Source: Paenibacillus kyungheensis (GTDB lineage Bacteria > Bacillota > Bacilli > Paenibacillales > Paenibacillaceae). Taken from it: DNA of 64,000 bases. The position numbers were made by a program, and so were the translations under genes. Under the pieces are notes generated by a model, which saw only the letters and a list, made by a program, of their open reading frames with translations, was not told the DNA's origin and did no database searches. Where the stretch lies: the NCBI RefSeq assembly GCF_028606985.1, contig NZ_CP117416.1, positions 1,278,001-1,342,000 of the forward strand, written 5' to 3'. Positions 18,078-28,243 of this stretch are shown here, piece after piece. Position 1 is the stretch's first letter, and each line of letters starts with the position of its first letter.

Positions 18078-19025
18078 ATGAAAGCATTACCCCTTGGCAT
18101 TCTGGATATGTCACCTGTATTAGAAAGCGTATCGGTTGAAGAAGCATTACAACAGTCTGTACGATTAGCACAAATGGCAGAAGAACAAGGATATGAGCGA
18201 TTCTGGTTATCAGAGCATCATGATATGGCAGGGCTTGCTTGTACAGCCCCTGAAATATTAATCACTTATATCGGAGCGCATACCTCAACCATTCGTCTAG
18301 GTTCTGGCGGTGTATTATTGCCTCATTATAGTGCACTCAAAATCGCAGAAACGTTTCGGATGTTATCAGCGCTATATCCAGGCAGAATTGATCTTGGTAT
18401 AGGACGTGCACCCGGTGGATCTGCTCATGCTTCGATTGCACTCAGTGGTAATTATTTAGAACATGTGGCTCAGATGCCTACATTGATGCAAGACCTTACT
18501 CATTTGTTGCAAAATAAATATGAGATTGAAGGCGGAGAAGTTTTTGCTAGACCGATTCCTGCACAAGAGCCGGAATGCTGGTTACTTGGCACCAATATTA
18601 AGAGTGCAGGTCTAGCCGCTGAATATGGAACAGGATATGTATTTGGTTACTTTATGAGTGATAATGATGGTCAGAAAGCCATCCAACATTATCTTGAACA
18701 ATATCAAGCTACATCGTTACAGTCTCATCCTAAAGTCATGATGGCAATCTCTGTTATTTGCGCAGATACGCAAACAGAAGCGGAGCAGTTATATGAGCAT
18801 TGGAAAAGTCATTCTCAAGCGCCGGGCGGAAGTACTGACGAAATTCCAGCTCCGATTGTAGCAAGCACCGAAAATATTATAGAGCAGTTACAACAATTGC
18901 AAACTCAATATAAGGCGGACGAACTACTACTCATTTGTCCATTGCAAACGTACGATCAACGTATCCATGTGTATCAAAAAATTGCAGAAGCCAATCAATC
19001 GGTATCTTCTGTTTCGTTGTTATAA
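18078..19025 (+). CDS. LLM-class flavin-dependent monooxygenase (luciferase-like)
   Basis: A 315-residue TIM-barrel protein of the bacterial luciferase-like family, subgroup 1 (YwcH/YhbW-like). The motif RFWLSEHHDMAGLACTAPEILI and the segment IRLGSGGVLLPHYSALKIAE, followed by PGRIDLGIGRAPGG, are diagnostic. Such enzymes use FMNH2 or F420 and oxygen on a small organic substrate, which is unknown here. It starts 62 bases after dgt, with GAAGAGGTGA before the ATG, and may share its transcript. It ends at a bidirectional terminator. Confidence 0.88.
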   Translation: MKALPLGILDMSPVLESVSVEEALQQSVRLAQMAEEQGYERFWLSEHHDMAGLACTAPEILITYIGAHTSTIRLGSGGVLLPHYSALKIAETFRMLSALYPGRIDLGIGRAPGGSAHASIALSGNYLEHVAQMPTLMQDLTHLLQNKYEIEGGEVFARPIPAQEPECWLLGTNIKSAGLAAEYGTGYVFGYFMSDNDGQKAIQHYLEQYQATSLQSHPKVMMAISVICADTQTEAEQLYEHWKSHSQAPGGSTDEIPAPIVASTENIIEQLQQLQTQYKADELLLICPLQTYDQRIHVYQKIAEANQSVSSVSLL

Positions 19026-19118
19026 AATGCTAAAAAATAAAAGTATAGATTATATTCAAAAGATAAATGCGATTGAATAAATAAACGAACTTTTGAATAA
19101 ATCATACTTTTTCATTAC

Positions 19119-19158
19119 AAAAAAGACTCGTCCTTTTATTGGGAACGAGTCTTTTTAT
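19119..19158. terminator. Bidirectional terminator
   Basis: AAAAAGACTCGT and ACGAGTCTTTTT form a near-perfect stem around a 12-base loop between two convergent genes. Confidence 0.9.
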
Positions 19159-19166
19159 TGTTTTAA

Positions 19167-20120
19167 TTAATATTTTTTACCATAATCAACTAGATTGATA
19201 GGAAGAGTCTGATCGTTCTGATAAGCTTTCAAGTTCGTTAGGAAAATATCTAATACACGTTCTGTATAATGTTCATTACTACCTGCAATATGAGGGGTAA
19301 TAATCACTTGCTCCATTTTCCATAATGGATGATCTTCAGGTAAAGGTTCCGGGTCAAACACATCAAGCCCTGCTCCTGCAATTACGTGATCTTCCAAAGC
19401 ATGAACCAATGCATCGGTGTCCACTGTAGAACCACGTCCCACATTTATAAAAATAGCATTTTTCTTCATCGCTGCAAAACGTTCTTGATTAAATAACTGC
19501 TTCGTCTCATCCGTTAGTGGCAAAATATTCACCACATAATCTGCTTCAGCTAAAGCATCGTCTAATTGATCCATCGTATACATCTCTTCGATATGTTCTG
19601 TTGCTTTACCTGAACGACGAACACCGATGGTATGCATACCGAATGCTTGAGCAAGTCTTGCCGTTTCTTGTCCAATATTACCAACACCTACAATAGCAAT
19701 CGATTTTCCTTTAAGTTCGGTAAATGTTCCACTCGTGTCCCATATCTGTTGACTCTGATTACGAATCGCTTGATGAAAGTTACGAGAGAATGACAACATA
19801 TATCCAAAAATTTGTTCTGAAATTGGAACGGTATGTACACCGTTAGCGCTGGTCAATTGAACTTGCTTATGACTCAACTTGTCTAAAGGCATATTATCCA
19901 CACCTGCTGACCAGGTTTGAACCCATTTAACCGGACAGTCTTCGGCAAGAATATAATCAGCCAGCTTTTTAGACCATCCTACAATAATTTCGGCATCTTG
20001 AAAAAGGGAAGCATCTGCTTGTTTAGCAGGAACAGCTTTCAACTCATAATGGGGCGCTGCCTTTTGAATCTGTTGTTTTTGAGCTTCATCTAGTTCTTGT
20101 AGAAAGACAATGGTAGACAT
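19167..20120 (-). CDS. D-2-hydroxyacid dehydrogenase family protein
   Basis: A 317-residue NAD(P)-binding protein. The Rossmann motif is VGVGNIGQE at about 141-149. The catalytic residues of the family are present: Arg in NVGRGSTVD, Glu in DPEPLPEDHP, and His in ITPHIAGSN. These enzymes reduce 2-keto acids to D-2-hydroxyacids or the reverse; the N-terminal substrate domain does not match serA, ldhA or pdxB well, so substrate is open. The start follows CGAGGAGGG. It is divergent from thpR. Confidence 0.9.
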   Translation of the reverse strand: MSTIVFLQELDEAQKQQIQKAAPHYELKAVPAKQADASLFQDAEIIVGWSKKLADYILAEDCPVKWVQTWSAGVDNMPLDKLSHKQVQLTSANGVHTVPISEQIFGYMLSFSRNFHQAIRNQSQQIWDTSGTFTELKGKSIAIVGVGNIGQETARLAQAFGMHTIGVRRSGKATEHIEEMYTMDQLDDALAEADYVVNILPLTDETKQLFNQERFAAMKKNAIFINVGRGSTVDTDALVHALEDHVIAGAGLDVFDPEPLPEDHPLWKMEQVIITPHIAGSNEHYTERVLDIFLTNLKAYQNDQTLPINLVDYGKKY

Positions 20121-20226
20121 GTGATTCCCTCCTCGAGTAGTAAAGCTTGAATGTTTATTTCTGTTTTAAATGATATCAAATAATAACCCGCACACCAAAT
20201 TAGAAGCAGTAAAGGAATGTAGTGTT

Positions 20227-20255
20227 TTGCAGATTTATATCATTTGGTGTATACT
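20227..20255 (+). promoter_or_regulatory. Predicted sigma-A promoter of thpR
   Basis: TTGCAG at 20227-20232, a 17-base spacer, and TATACT at 20250-20255. Its position also rules out the most upstream possible start codon at 20258. Confidence 0.65.
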
Positions 20256-20323
20256 AAGTGGAAGTAATGATAGAACGTGTGTTCGTTAAAAGTGATTTTA
20301 GTATGAAGGAGGTTATATGGATC

Positions 20324-20896
20324 ATGGGTACACAAGCAGGACAAGAGCGAATGTTTGTTGCTTTGCGGATCGGACAAGAAGCAGCAGAATCTTTAAGTGA
20401 TTGGAGTGCTTCGTTACATGAGAAATATAATTTTCGCAAATGGACACATGCACAGGATTTACATATCACAATTCAGTTTCTAGGTGATGTATGGGTAGAA
20501 GAGATTCCACCATTACAACAAGCCATTGCTCAAATAGCAGCACAGACCCAATCATTTGCATTACAGATTGGATCATTAGATACATTTGGTCTGATCGAAG
20601 CACCCAGAGTGTGGTGGGTACATCCTGAAGGTGATCTTCAATCATTGCATATTCTTCAGCAGCGGATTGGACAAGCTTGTACAGAGTTGGGATATGTAAT
20701 AGATGATCGTCCATATCGACCGCATATTACAATAGCTCGCAAATATAAAGGTGAAATTCCTTTTTCAGAGCTGGATCATACCTTTCAGTTGCCACCTATA
20801 GGATGGCAAGTCACAGAGATTGTATTGTGCAAAATACGAATAGGACATCAACCCTCATATGAGAATATTTCTACATTTCCTTTAGTGAAAGAGTGA
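20324..20896 (+). CDS. thpR: RNA 2',3'-cyclic phosphodiesterase (2H phosphoesterase)
   Basis: A 190-residue protein of the 2'-5' RNA ligase/ThpR family, which opens 2',3'-cyclic phosphate on RNA. Both 2H motifs are present: HITIQF in DLHITIQFLGDV and HITIAR in RPHITIARKYKG. The frame is open from 20258, but the promoter lies just before that point and AAGGAGG is at 20306-20312, so ATG at 20324 (MGTQAGQERMFVAL) is chosen. Length is standard. Confidence 0.9.
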   Translation: MGTQAGQERMFVALRIGQEAAESLSDWSASLHEKYNFRKWTHAQDLHITIQFLGDVWVEEIPPLQQAIAQIAAQTQSFALQIGSLDTFGLIEAPRVWWVHPEGDLQSLHILQQRIGQACTELGYVIDDRPYRPHITIARKYKGEIPFSELDHTFQLPPIGWQVTEIVLCKIRIGHQPSYENISTFPLVKE

Positions 20897-20915
20897 CCTA
20901 TGCCTAATATTGGCT

Positions 20916-20934
20916 TTTTGTCAATTTGACAAAA
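20916..20934. repeat. 19-bp perfect palindrome, operator-like
   Basis: TTTTGTCAA, a central T, and TTGACAAAA. The right arm contains TTGACA, which could be a -35 element (TACTAT lies 18 bases on), so a protein bound here could control the downstream wall hydrolase. Confidence 0.5.
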
Positions 20935-20997
20935 GATAAGTAACTATACTACTATACGTTCTGCTGCAATTTTGTAATTGAAGGCGGGATGGAAATC

Positions 20998-21089
20998 GAA
21001 TTTTCGGCAATAAGAAAATTCAAATTAGATTAGTAACTTCGGCTTGTAATCGTATATTCGACTGAATCATAAATTGAAAAAATGATTCA
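20998..21089 (+). repeat. Two further perfect inverted repeats in the leader of the wall hydrolase gene
   Basis: GAATTTTC (20998-21005) pairs with GAAAATTC (21014-21021), and TGAATCAT (21063-21070) pairs with ATGATTCA (21082-21089). They are AT-rich but perfect, and lie in what would be the 5' untranslated region. Confidence 0.45.
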
Positions 21090-21171
21090 AAATTTGAATG
21101 TTGGTGTATTCAATTGAAATCGGATAGGTTACATAGAGGATGGAGTAAGCTAACAATATTGGAGGAAAAAA

Positions 21172-21999
21172 ATGGAGTTTATTAAACGCAACCAATGGAT
21201 TACGCCTTTGTTAGGCGTGCTTTTTATATTTGTAATGTCTATGCCTTTCTGGATGGATAACCGTACAACCAAAGAAGAATCTTTTACTCAATTGCCGATA
21301 TGGGGAACTAAGCCTGTAGTGGCGTCTGCATCTCCGCTTGAAGCAAGGACAAGTCTAAGCTTTGTCACCTGGAATAATACACATACCAAAAAAGTGATTA
21401 AGCAAGTCAAAGCAGAAACAACAGCAGCACAGACCAAAGCTCTTAAAGCTAAAAAATTGGCGAAACAAGCAAAATTGAAAGCAACGAACGCACGTTCAGC
21501 CAAAGCGAAAGCATCGTCTGGCATTGTAACGGCAAGTTCGTCTATTAATCATTCAACTCCAACCCACTTATACTTTACTCGGACCGAGCTACTTAACCAG
21601 AAGGAGAAATCCGAAGCAACCTGGACCTACGCAATGTCTAGTAAAGATCGGCTACTGTTAGAACGTATCGTTATGGCAGAAGCTGAAGGCGAACCGTACG
21701 AAGGCAAAGTGGCAGTTGCCAACGTTGTCTTAAACCGGCTACGGTCAGCTAATTTTCCCAAAACTATCAAAGATGTTATTTATCAAAGATACCAGTTTTC
21801 GCCTGTAAACAACGGTAGATTTGATCGTGTGAAACCTAATGCTGAGTCTGTTCAAGCAGTAAGTGCAGCTCTATCCGGTCATAAAGAAGTGCCTGATAAT
21901 ACGTATTATTTTGTATCATTGTCTTTGGCGACCGATGATACGATTGAACGTACCCGTACCAAAGTAGTACAAATTGGACATCATACTTTCTTTAAATAA
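21172..21999 (+). CDS. Cell wall hydrolase, SleB/CwlJ-type, membrane anchored
   Basis: A 275-residue protein. One hydrophobic segment at about 10-29 (ITPLLGVLFIFVMSMPFW) acts as anchor or signal. A Lys/Ala-rich helix at about 73-110 follows. Residues 155-275 are the SleB hydrolase domain: LLLERIVMAEAEGEPYEGKVAVANVVLNR holds the catalytic Glu, followed by YQFSPVNNGRF and the end IGHHTFFK. The family hydrolyses peptidoglycan, often spore cortex (lytic transglycosylase). It lacks the N-terminal peptidoglycan-binding domain of true SleB, so a vegetative or sporulation role is equally possible. Start ATG follows TTGGAGGAAA. Confidence 0.88.
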   Translation: MEFIKRNQWITPLLGVLFIFVMSMPFWMDNRTTKEESFTQLPIWGTKPVVASASPLEARTSLSFVTWNNTHTKKVIKQVKAETTAAQTKALKAKKLAKQAKLKATNARSAKAKASSGIVTASSSINHSTPTHLYFTRTELLNQKEKSEATWTYAMSSKDRLLLERIVMAEAEGEPYEGKVAVANVVLNRLRSANFPKTIKDVIYQRYQFSPVNNGRFDRVKPNAESVQAVSAALSGHKEVPDNTYYFVSLSLATDDTIERTRTKVVQIGHHTFFK

Positions 22000-22132
22000 A
22001 ACCATGAAATAAGCTGGTTTGTTTTAGTTTGCTGTTTTCTAGTTTATAAGAAGTAGAGGAATTATACTTTCATTGGCGAGAATGATAAAATCAATGCGGG
22101 TATATTAATTTATTTCGGAGGTGCATTTATTT

Positions 22133-22819
22133 ATGAAAATCACATATTATGGTCAGTCTTGCTTACTGGTTGAACAAGATGGAAAAGCAGTTATTATTGA
22201 CCCTTTTCTATCAGGAAACCCACATGTAAATGTTGCTCCAAAAGATATTAAAGTAGACGCTATTATTTTAACTCATGGTCATGGCGATCATTTTGGAGAT
22301 ACAGTCGAAATTGCTAATAACAACAATTGCCCTGTGATTGCAGTCGTAGAATTGGCTCAATACACAGCAAGCAAAGGTGTTGAAAATACAGTAGGCATGA
22401 ACCTTGGCGGTAGCAAACAATTCGACGGGTTCAAAGTAAAATACACGCTAGCGTTCCATTCTTCATCGATTGAAGAAAATGGTCAAAATATTTATCTTGG
22501 AGAGCCTGCCGGTATTCTGTTAACGATGGGTGGTAAAACGCTATATCATGCAGGAGACACTGCGCTGTTTGGAGATATGAAATTAATCGGTGAATTGAAT
22601 ACGATTGATGTAGCTGCTTTGCCAATCGGAGATTTCTTTACGATGGGACCTGAAGATGCATTGATCGCAGCGAAATGGATCAAAGCGGATCAAGTGATTC
22701 CGATTCATTACAATACATTCCCGCCAATCGAACAAGATGCTGATGCGTTTGCAAAAGAGCTAGAGCGTGAAGGCATAAAAGGTTTGCCATTAGCGATCGG
22801 TGAAAGTGTAGAGATCTAA
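22133..22819 (+). CDS. Metal-dependent hydrolase, UPF0173 (metallo-beta-lactamase fold)
   Basis: A 228-residue protein. A GTG at 22121 is part of the ribosome binding site CGGAGGTG, so ATG at 22133 (MKITYYGQSCLL) is the start. The metal motif is LTHGHGDHFGD, with a further His in YHAGDTALFGDM and IPIHYNTFPP near the end. This is the YtkL-type family, usually conserved but of unknown substrate. A strong terminator follows. Confidence 0.9.
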   Translation: MKITYYGQSCLLVEQDGKAVIIDPFLSGNPHVNVAPKDIKVDAIILTHGHGDHFGDTVEIANNNNCPVIAVVELAQYTASKGVENTVGMNLGGSKQFDGFKVKYTLAFHSSSIEENGQNIYLGEPAGILLTMGGKTLYHAGDTALFGDMKLIGELNTIDVAALPIGDFFTMGPEDALIAAKWIKADQVIPIHYNTFPPIEQDADAFAKELEREGIKGLPLAIGESVEI

Positions 22820-22892
22820 TTCGTGCCAGCCGATTCACTTTGTAATAAAAGAATGAATCTTTAGATAAATAGTATAAAGCAGTATCCAAATC

Positions 22893-22930
22893 AAAAGCCT
22901 ACCTTTACTATAAAAGGGTAGGCTTTATTT
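22893..22930 (+). terminator. Rho-independent terminator
   Basis: AAAAGCCTACC and GGTAGGCTTT form the stem around a 12-base loop, then T-rich sequence. Confidence 0.85.
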
Positions 22931-23091
22931 GTTTGCAAAAATAACGATAAAATAATAGATAAAAAGTATGTATTAATTATTAATTTTAATGTATAATAAT
23001 ACACTATATTGTTAAGAAGCTAATGCGATACGTTATTGCACTAATGCTTTGACGCAAAATAATATTTTATCAGAACTATAAAAATTTTGAA

Positions 23092-23120
23092 TTGCCACGA
23101 TGTCAGGTCAGTGTTAAAAT
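23092..23120 (+). promoter_or_regulatory. Predicted sigma-A promoter of gltB
   Basis: TTGCCA at 23092-23097, a 17-base spacer, and TAAAAT at 23115-23120. It would give a leader of about 280 bases before the gltB start. Confidence 0.55.
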
Positions 23121-23232
23121 GAGATAACTAATCCAGGGTAAAAGCAAACATGCTTATGCTACGTATAATCTCTACTAACAGAGATTCGGATAATTATACT
23201 TCTACTATTCATTTCTAATATCATATTCAGAT

Positions 23233-23299
23233 AGGCTGCTTCCAACCATCTGTATCGTCAATTTACGTATACAGGTCGTGATGATTGGAAGAGCAGCCT
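23233..23299 (+). promoter_or_regulatory. Long hairpin in the gltB leader
   Basis: AGGCTGCT-TCCAACCATC pairs with GATGATTGGA-AGAGCAGCCT, and an inner stem CTGTAT/ATACAG closes the loop. It is followed by TGTTTTGTT, a weak T tract, and by about 110 bases before gltB. It could be an attenuator, an upstream terminator or an RNA binding element; no known riboswitch consensus was recognised. Confidence 0.55.
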
Positions 23300-23408
23300 G
23301 TTTTGTTATACCCTATCTCTGAAATTGCGATATTCACTGTCGTCCTCGTAGTGCCGTCCACTGGCTGTTCTCTTGACATCTCACTTCATAATAGAAAGGT
23401 TGCGTATT

Positions 23409-26400
23409 ATGAACATTACTGGTTTGCCTCCAAAACAGGGGCTTTATGATCCTCAATTTGAAAAAGATGCTTGTGGTATGGGTTTTACTGCACACATCAA
23501 AGGAACACCGAGTCACCAGATCGTTAGCCAGGCGCTGACAATGCTTGAAAATATGGAGCATCGTGGCGGTCAGGGTAGCGAGCCAAATTCCGGTGACGGA
23601 GCCGGTATTATGGTGCAGATTCCTCATCGTTTTTTTGTTAAAGAAGCAAAAGCACTTGATTTTGAATTGCCTGAAAAAGGTCAGTACGGTGTAGCGATGG
23701 TGTTCCTCTCCCGTGATGAAGAACTACGTAACCGTCATGAAGACATGCTGAAAGACATTATTGCGCAAGAAGGACAAGTTCTTCTTGGTGTACGTACTGT
23801 GCCTACAGATGACAGTACACTTGGCAAATCGGCAAAAGATGCGAAGCCAGTCGTTCGCCAATTTTTTATTGGACGTAGCTCAGAGTTACAATCTCAAGAT
23901 GAATTATCGTTTGAACGTAAATTATATGTGATTCGCCGTTTAGCAGAACGTCATATTCGCTTTGCAAGTGAACCGGGTGGAGAAACATTCTATATCCCAA
24001 GTTTGTCTTGTCGCAAAGTCGTATACAAAGGGATGTTAACCACGATTCAAGTAGGCGAGTTTTATTTGGATCTACGCAATGAAGAGTTTGAATCTGTAAT
24101 GGCATTGGTTCACTCTCGCTTTAGTACCAATACATTCCCAAGTTGGGATCGTGCTCACCCTTATCGTTTTATGATTCACAACGGTGAGATTAACACGATG
24201 CGTGGAAATGTAAACTGGATGCATGCTCGTCAATCGCTCTTCGAGAGTGAAGTATTCGGTGATGATATTGACAAAATTCGTCCGGTTATCAATCCAGATG
24301 GATCTGATACAGCGATGTTTGATAATACGTTAGAGTTCTTGTATTTGAATGGACGTTCATTGCCGCATGTCGCTATGATGATGGTTCCTGAACCGTGGAG
24401 TAACCATGACAGCATGGATGCGAAGAAAAAAGCATTTTATGAATATCACAGTTGTCTAATGGAACCATGGGATGGCCCAGCAGCAATGGCATTTACCGAT
24501 GGAATTCAGATCGGAGCGACACTTGACCGTAACGGTCTACGTCCAGCACGTTATTATGTTACCAAAGACGACCGTATTATTTTGTCTTCTGAAGTAGGCG
24601 TACTGGATATTCCAGCAGAAGATATTCTGTACAAAGATCGCCTGCGTCCAGGACGTATGTTGCTGGTAGATACAGCAGAAGGTCGTATTATTTCAGACGA
24701 AGAAATCAAAGATAAAATTGCTTCCGAGCAACCGTATGGCGAATGGCTTGAAGAGCATTTGATGAATCTGGATGAGATTCCAGACGCACCGGAAGCGATT
24801 CAACCGGATCATAGCAATATTGAGCAATTGCAATTATCGTTCGGTTATACATTTGAAGAGTTGCGTAAAGTGCTAGAGCCTATGGCATCTACAGGTGCTG
24901 AAGCGATTGGTTCAATGGGTTATGATGCACCGCTTGCGGTACTGTCTGATCGTCCGCAACGACTATTCAATTATTTCAAGCAGATGTTTGCACAGGTAAC
25001 CAATCCTCCGATCGATTCGATTCGTGAAGAGATTGTAACGTCAACAGCAACATCGATTGGACCGGAGCGCAATTTATTAGATCCACAACCGGAAAGTTGT
25101 CGTCAGATTATTTTGAATACACCGGTATTGTCGAACGAAGATTTTGCCAAAATCCGTCATGTTCGTCGCCCTGGATTCAAAGCGATGACTATTCCTATTT
25201 TCTATACAGCAGCAGAAGGTGCAGAAGGATTACGTAAAGCATTAGATAATCTATGTGCAGCAGCAGATCGTGTTATTCGTAAAGGTCATAATTTCTTGAT
25301 TCTTTCCGATCGTGGTGTAGATAAAGAAAATGCAGCTATTCCTTCATTGCTTGCTGTCGCTTGTTTGCATCACCATTTGATTCGTCAAGGAACAAGAACG
25401 AAAGTCAGTTTGTTGCTTGAATCTGGTGAACCTCGTGATGTGCATCATTTTGCTTTGTTATTAGGTTACGGTATTAGTGCTGTCAATCCGTATCTGGTAT
25501 TTGAATCGTTGCAAGATATGATCAAACAAGGATTACTACGTGGAATTTCACATGAAAAAGCTGTGAAAAACTATGTTAAAGGTGTTACCAAAGGCGTAAC
25601 TAAAATTCTGTCTAAAATGGGTATTTCGACGATTCAATCTTATCGTGGCGCACAGATTTTTGAAGCTGTAGGATTGAAGCAAGATTTTGTCGATCAATAC
25701 TTTACATGGACCGCTTCTCGTATTGGCGGTATTGGTTTGGAAGAAGTTGCAGCTGAAAGTCTATCTCAGCATAATCGTGCGTTTACAGACAAAGATGGCA
25801 ATGACAAAGTGCTCGATTCGGGTGGAGATTATCAATGGCGTAATGACGGGGAGAAACATTTATTCAACCCGCAAACGATCCATTTACTACAACATGCTGT
25901 ACGTACTGGTGATTATAAATTGTACAAAAAATATGCAGCACTGGTTGAAGGTGAAAATGAGCAACGTCTGACATTGCGTTCGATGCTCAAATTCAAACCA
26001 AATGGTGCACCTATTCCTTTGGAAGAAGTAGAGCCACTGGAATCGATCTTCAAGCGCTTCAAAACAGGCGCAATGTCGTTCGGTTCGATCAGTCAAGAAG
26101 CGCATGAGAGTCTGGCTATTGCGATGAACCGTATCGGTGGGAAAAGTAACACCGGTGAAGGCGGCGAAGACCCTGCACGCTTTGTTCCAGACGCGAATGG
26201 AGATTCACGTCGCAGTGCGATCAAACAGGTAGCTTCTGGACGCTTTGGTGTTACATCGAATTATCTGGTCAATGCCGATGAAATTCAGATCAAAATGGCA
26301 CAGGGTGCGAAGCCGGGTGAAGGTGGACAATTACCAGGACGTAAAGTGTACCCGTGGGTTGCTGAAGTTCGGGGTTCTACACCGGGTGTAGGTCTGATTT

Positions 26401-28010
26401 CACCACCGCCGCATCATGATATTTATTCGATTGAAGATTTGGCTGAATTGATCTATGATCTCAAAAATTCAAATCCACGTGCAGATATCAATGTAAAATT
26501 GGTAGCTGAAGTAGGGGTAGGTACGATCGCAGCAGGTGTTGCTAAAGGTCGTGCAGATATTATTTTGGTAAGTGGTTATGATGGCGGTACAGGTGCATCT
26601 CCACAAGGATCTATTCGTCATGCAGGCTTGCCGTGGGAACTCGGTCTAGCGGAGACACAACAAACATTGATTATGAACAATCTTCGTGATCGTGTTGTGT
26701 TGGAGACCGATGGTAAAATGCTAAGCGGACGTGATCTAGCGGTAGCTGCTCTATTGGGCGCAGAAGAATATGGTTTCTCTACAGCACCACTTGTAGCATT
26801 AGGCTGTATTATGATGCGTGTCTGTCAGATGGATACTTGTCCTGTAGGTGTAGCGACACAGAATCCAGAACTTCGTAAAAACTTTACAGGTGATCCTGAT
26901 CATGTTGTAAACTTTATGAAATTTGTAGCTGAAGATTTCCGCGAAATTATGGCTGAACTTGGTTTCCGTACTGTTCAAGAAATGGTAGGACGTATGGATT
27001 GTCTGGATGCTGTCGATGCGGCAGAACACTGGAAGAAAAAAGGTCTGGATCTATCTGTATTGCTTCATGAACCTAAGCTTGCAGAAGGTAGTGAACGCTA
27101 CAGAATCCAAAGACAAAATCACCAACTGGAAGAGACATTGGATATGCAACAATTGGTTCCATTGGCAACTCCAGCTCTTGAAAATGGTACGCGTGTAGAA
27201 GCTGACCTTGCGATCTGTAACGTGAACCGGGCGACAGGTACTATTTTAGGTAGCGAGATCACACGTAAATATGGCGCAGCAGGTTTACCGGAAGATACAA
27301 TCACATTTAACTTCAAAGGATCAGCAGGTCAGAGCTTTGGCGCATTTGTTCCTAAAGGAATGACGCTCAAAGTAGAAGGCGACTGTAATGACTATGTAGG
27401 TAAAGGATTGTCTGGTGGTAAATTAGTCGTTCGTCCAGATGCCAAAGCTACATTTGTAGCAGAAGATAATATCATTATCGGAAATACGGCTCTGTATGGC
27501 GCTACAAGCGGTCAAGCGTATATTAATGGTATCGCTGGTGAGCGATTTGCTGTACGTAACTCTGGCGCAAATGTAGTCGTTGAAGGCGTAGGAGATCATG
27601 GTTGTGAATATATGACGGGTGGTCGGGTTGTTGTTCTAGGCAGTACAGGACGTAACTTTGCAGCAGGGATGTCTGGCGGTATTGCTTATGTGCTTGATCC
27701 AGATCGTAGTTTTGTAGAGCGTTGTAATCTTGAAATGGTTCTACTTGAATCGATTGAAGATGCAGCTGAACTGGAAGAAGTACGATCTCTGATCGAACGT
27801 CATGTGGAGTATACGGGTAGCCAAGCAGGACAACGTGTATTGCAAGACTGGAATCAACAATCTCAAGACTTTGTACGTGTTATCCCTAAAGACTACAAAC
27901 GGATGACCGAGCAAATTCAAAAAGTTCACGATACAGGTCTAACAGGCGAAGCAGCATTACTTGCAGCCTTTGAAGCCAATATGCGTGAACTGGCACGTTC
28001 CGGTGCGTAG
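23409..28010 (+). CDS. gltB: Glutamate synthase large subunit
   Basis: A 1533-residue protein. The longest frame starts at 23373, but ATG at 23409 follows AGAAAGG and gives the usual short propeptide. Cys22 in [11 protein letters not shown] becomes the N-terminal nucleophile of the class II glutaminase domain (about 22-430). The central and FMN-binding synthase domains follow ([37 protein letters not shown]). The 3Fe-4S cysteines are in [15 protein letters not shown], and the C-terminal beta-helix domain is complete ([14 protein letters not shown]). It makes two glutamates from glutamine and 2-oxoglutarate. The small subunit gene gltD is not adjacent and no gltC-like regulator is seen in the window. 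It is a single-gene unit ended by a strong terminator. Confidence 0.97.
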   Translation: MNITGLPPKQGLYDPQFEKDACGMGFTAHIKGTPSHQIVSQALTMLENMEHRGGQGSEPNSGDGAGIMVQIPHRFFVKEAKALDFELPEKGQYGVAMVFLSRDEELRNRHEDMLKDIIAQEGQVLLGVRTVPTDDSTLGKSAKDAKPVVRQFFIGRSSELQSQDELSFERKLYVIRRLAERHIRFASEPGGETFYIPSLSCRKVVYKGMLTTIQVGEFYLDLRNEEFESVMALVHSRFSTNTFPSWDRAHPYRFMIHNGEINTMRGNVNWMHARQSLFESEVFGDDIDKIRPVINPDGSDTAMFDNTLEFLYLNGRSLPHVAMMMVPEPWSNHDSMDAKKKAFYEYHSCLMEPWDGPAAMAFTDGIQIGATLDRNGLRPARYYVTKDDRIILSSEVGVLDIPAEDILYKDRLRPGRMLLVDTAEGRIISDEEIKDKIASEQPYGEWLEEHLMNLDEIPDAPEAIQPDHSNIEQLQLSFGYTFEELRKVLEPMASTGAEAIGSMGYDAPLAVLSDRPQRLFNYFKQMFAQVTNPPIDSIREEIVTSTATSIGPERNLLDPQPESCRQIILNTPVLSNEDFAKIRHVRRPGFKAMTIPIFYTAAEGAEGLRKALDNLCAAADRVIRKGHNFLILSDRGVDKENAAIPSLLAVACLHHHLIRQGTRTKVSLLLESGEPRDVHHFALLLGYGISAVNPYLVFESLQDMIKQGLLRGISHEKAVKNYVKGVTKGVTKILSKMGISTIQSYRGAQIFEAVGLKQDFVDQYFTWTASRIGGIGLEEVAAESLSQHNRAFTDKDGNDKVLDSGGDYQWRNDGEKHLFNPQTIHLLQHAVRTGDYKLYKKYAALVEGENEQRLTLRSMLKFKPNGAPIPLEEVEPLESIFKRFKTGAMSFGSISQEAHESLAIAMNRIGGKSNTGEGGEDPARFVPDANGDSRRSAIKQVASGRFGVTSNYLVNADEIQIKMAQGAKPGEGGQLPGRKVYPWVAEVRGSTPGVGLISPPPHHDIYSIEDLAELIYDLKNSNPRADINVKLVAEVGVGTIAAGVAKGRADIILVSGYDGGTGASPQGSIRHAGLPWELGLAETQQTLIMNNLRDRVVLETDGKMLSGRDLAVAALLGAEEYGFSTAPLVALGCIMMRVCQMDTCPVGVATQNPELRKNFTGDPDHVVNFMKFVAEDFREIMAELGFRTVQEMVGRMDCLDAVDAAEHWKKKGLDLSVLLHEPKLAEGSERYRIQRQNHQLEETLDMQQLVPLATPALENGTRVEADLAICNVNRATGTILGSEITRKYGAAGLPEDTITFNFKGSAGQSFGAFVPKGMTLKVEGDCNDYVGKGLSGGKLVVRPDAKATFVAEDNIIIGNTALYGATSGQAYINGIAGERFAVRNSGANVVVEGVGDHGCEYMTGGRVVVLGSTGRNFAAGMSGGIAYVLDPDRSFVERCNLEMVLLESIEDAAELEEVRSLIERHVEYTGSQAGQRVLQDWNQQSQDFVRVIPKDYKRMTEQIQKVHDTGLTGEAALLAAFEANMRELARSGA

Positions 28011-28109
28011 TATGTTAGCATCGTTGGGATGGTTGTTAGCCCTTTTCGATGTTATAGAATAGAAAAGGATTAAAGCATCTCAAGTAATGGTTATCTAAAT
28101 AATGGATTG

Positions 28110-28157
28110 AAGAACCTGTTGTTACTGGAATATTCCAGTCAACAGGTTCTTTTTTTA
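28110..28157 (+). terminator. Rho-independent terminator of gltB
   Basis: AGAACCTGTTG and CAACAGGTTCT form a perfect stem with an inner ACTGGAATATTCCAGT hairpin, followed by seven T. Confidence 0.93.
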
Positions 28158-28243
28158 TGTCTAGCTTGAACTATGATACACTGGGTAAAAGATGGAGCAC
28201 GTATCCATTATTGAGATTGATACATAGAGCAGGAGGAAAACAG

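Noticed and set aside
20258-20323. Upstream start for thpR
   Set aside because: It lies two bases after the predicted -10 element, so the codon could not be translated from that promoter.
20941-21171. Cyclic dinucleotide riboswitch before the wall hydrolase
   Set aside because: The conserved core motifs of the c-di-GMP and c-di-AMP riboswitches were not found; only simple inverted repeats are present.
28157-28243. Upstream ATG start for the ABC exporter ATPase
   Set aside because: It lies in the T tract of the gltB terminator and has no ribosome binding site, while AGGAGG precedes ATG 28244.
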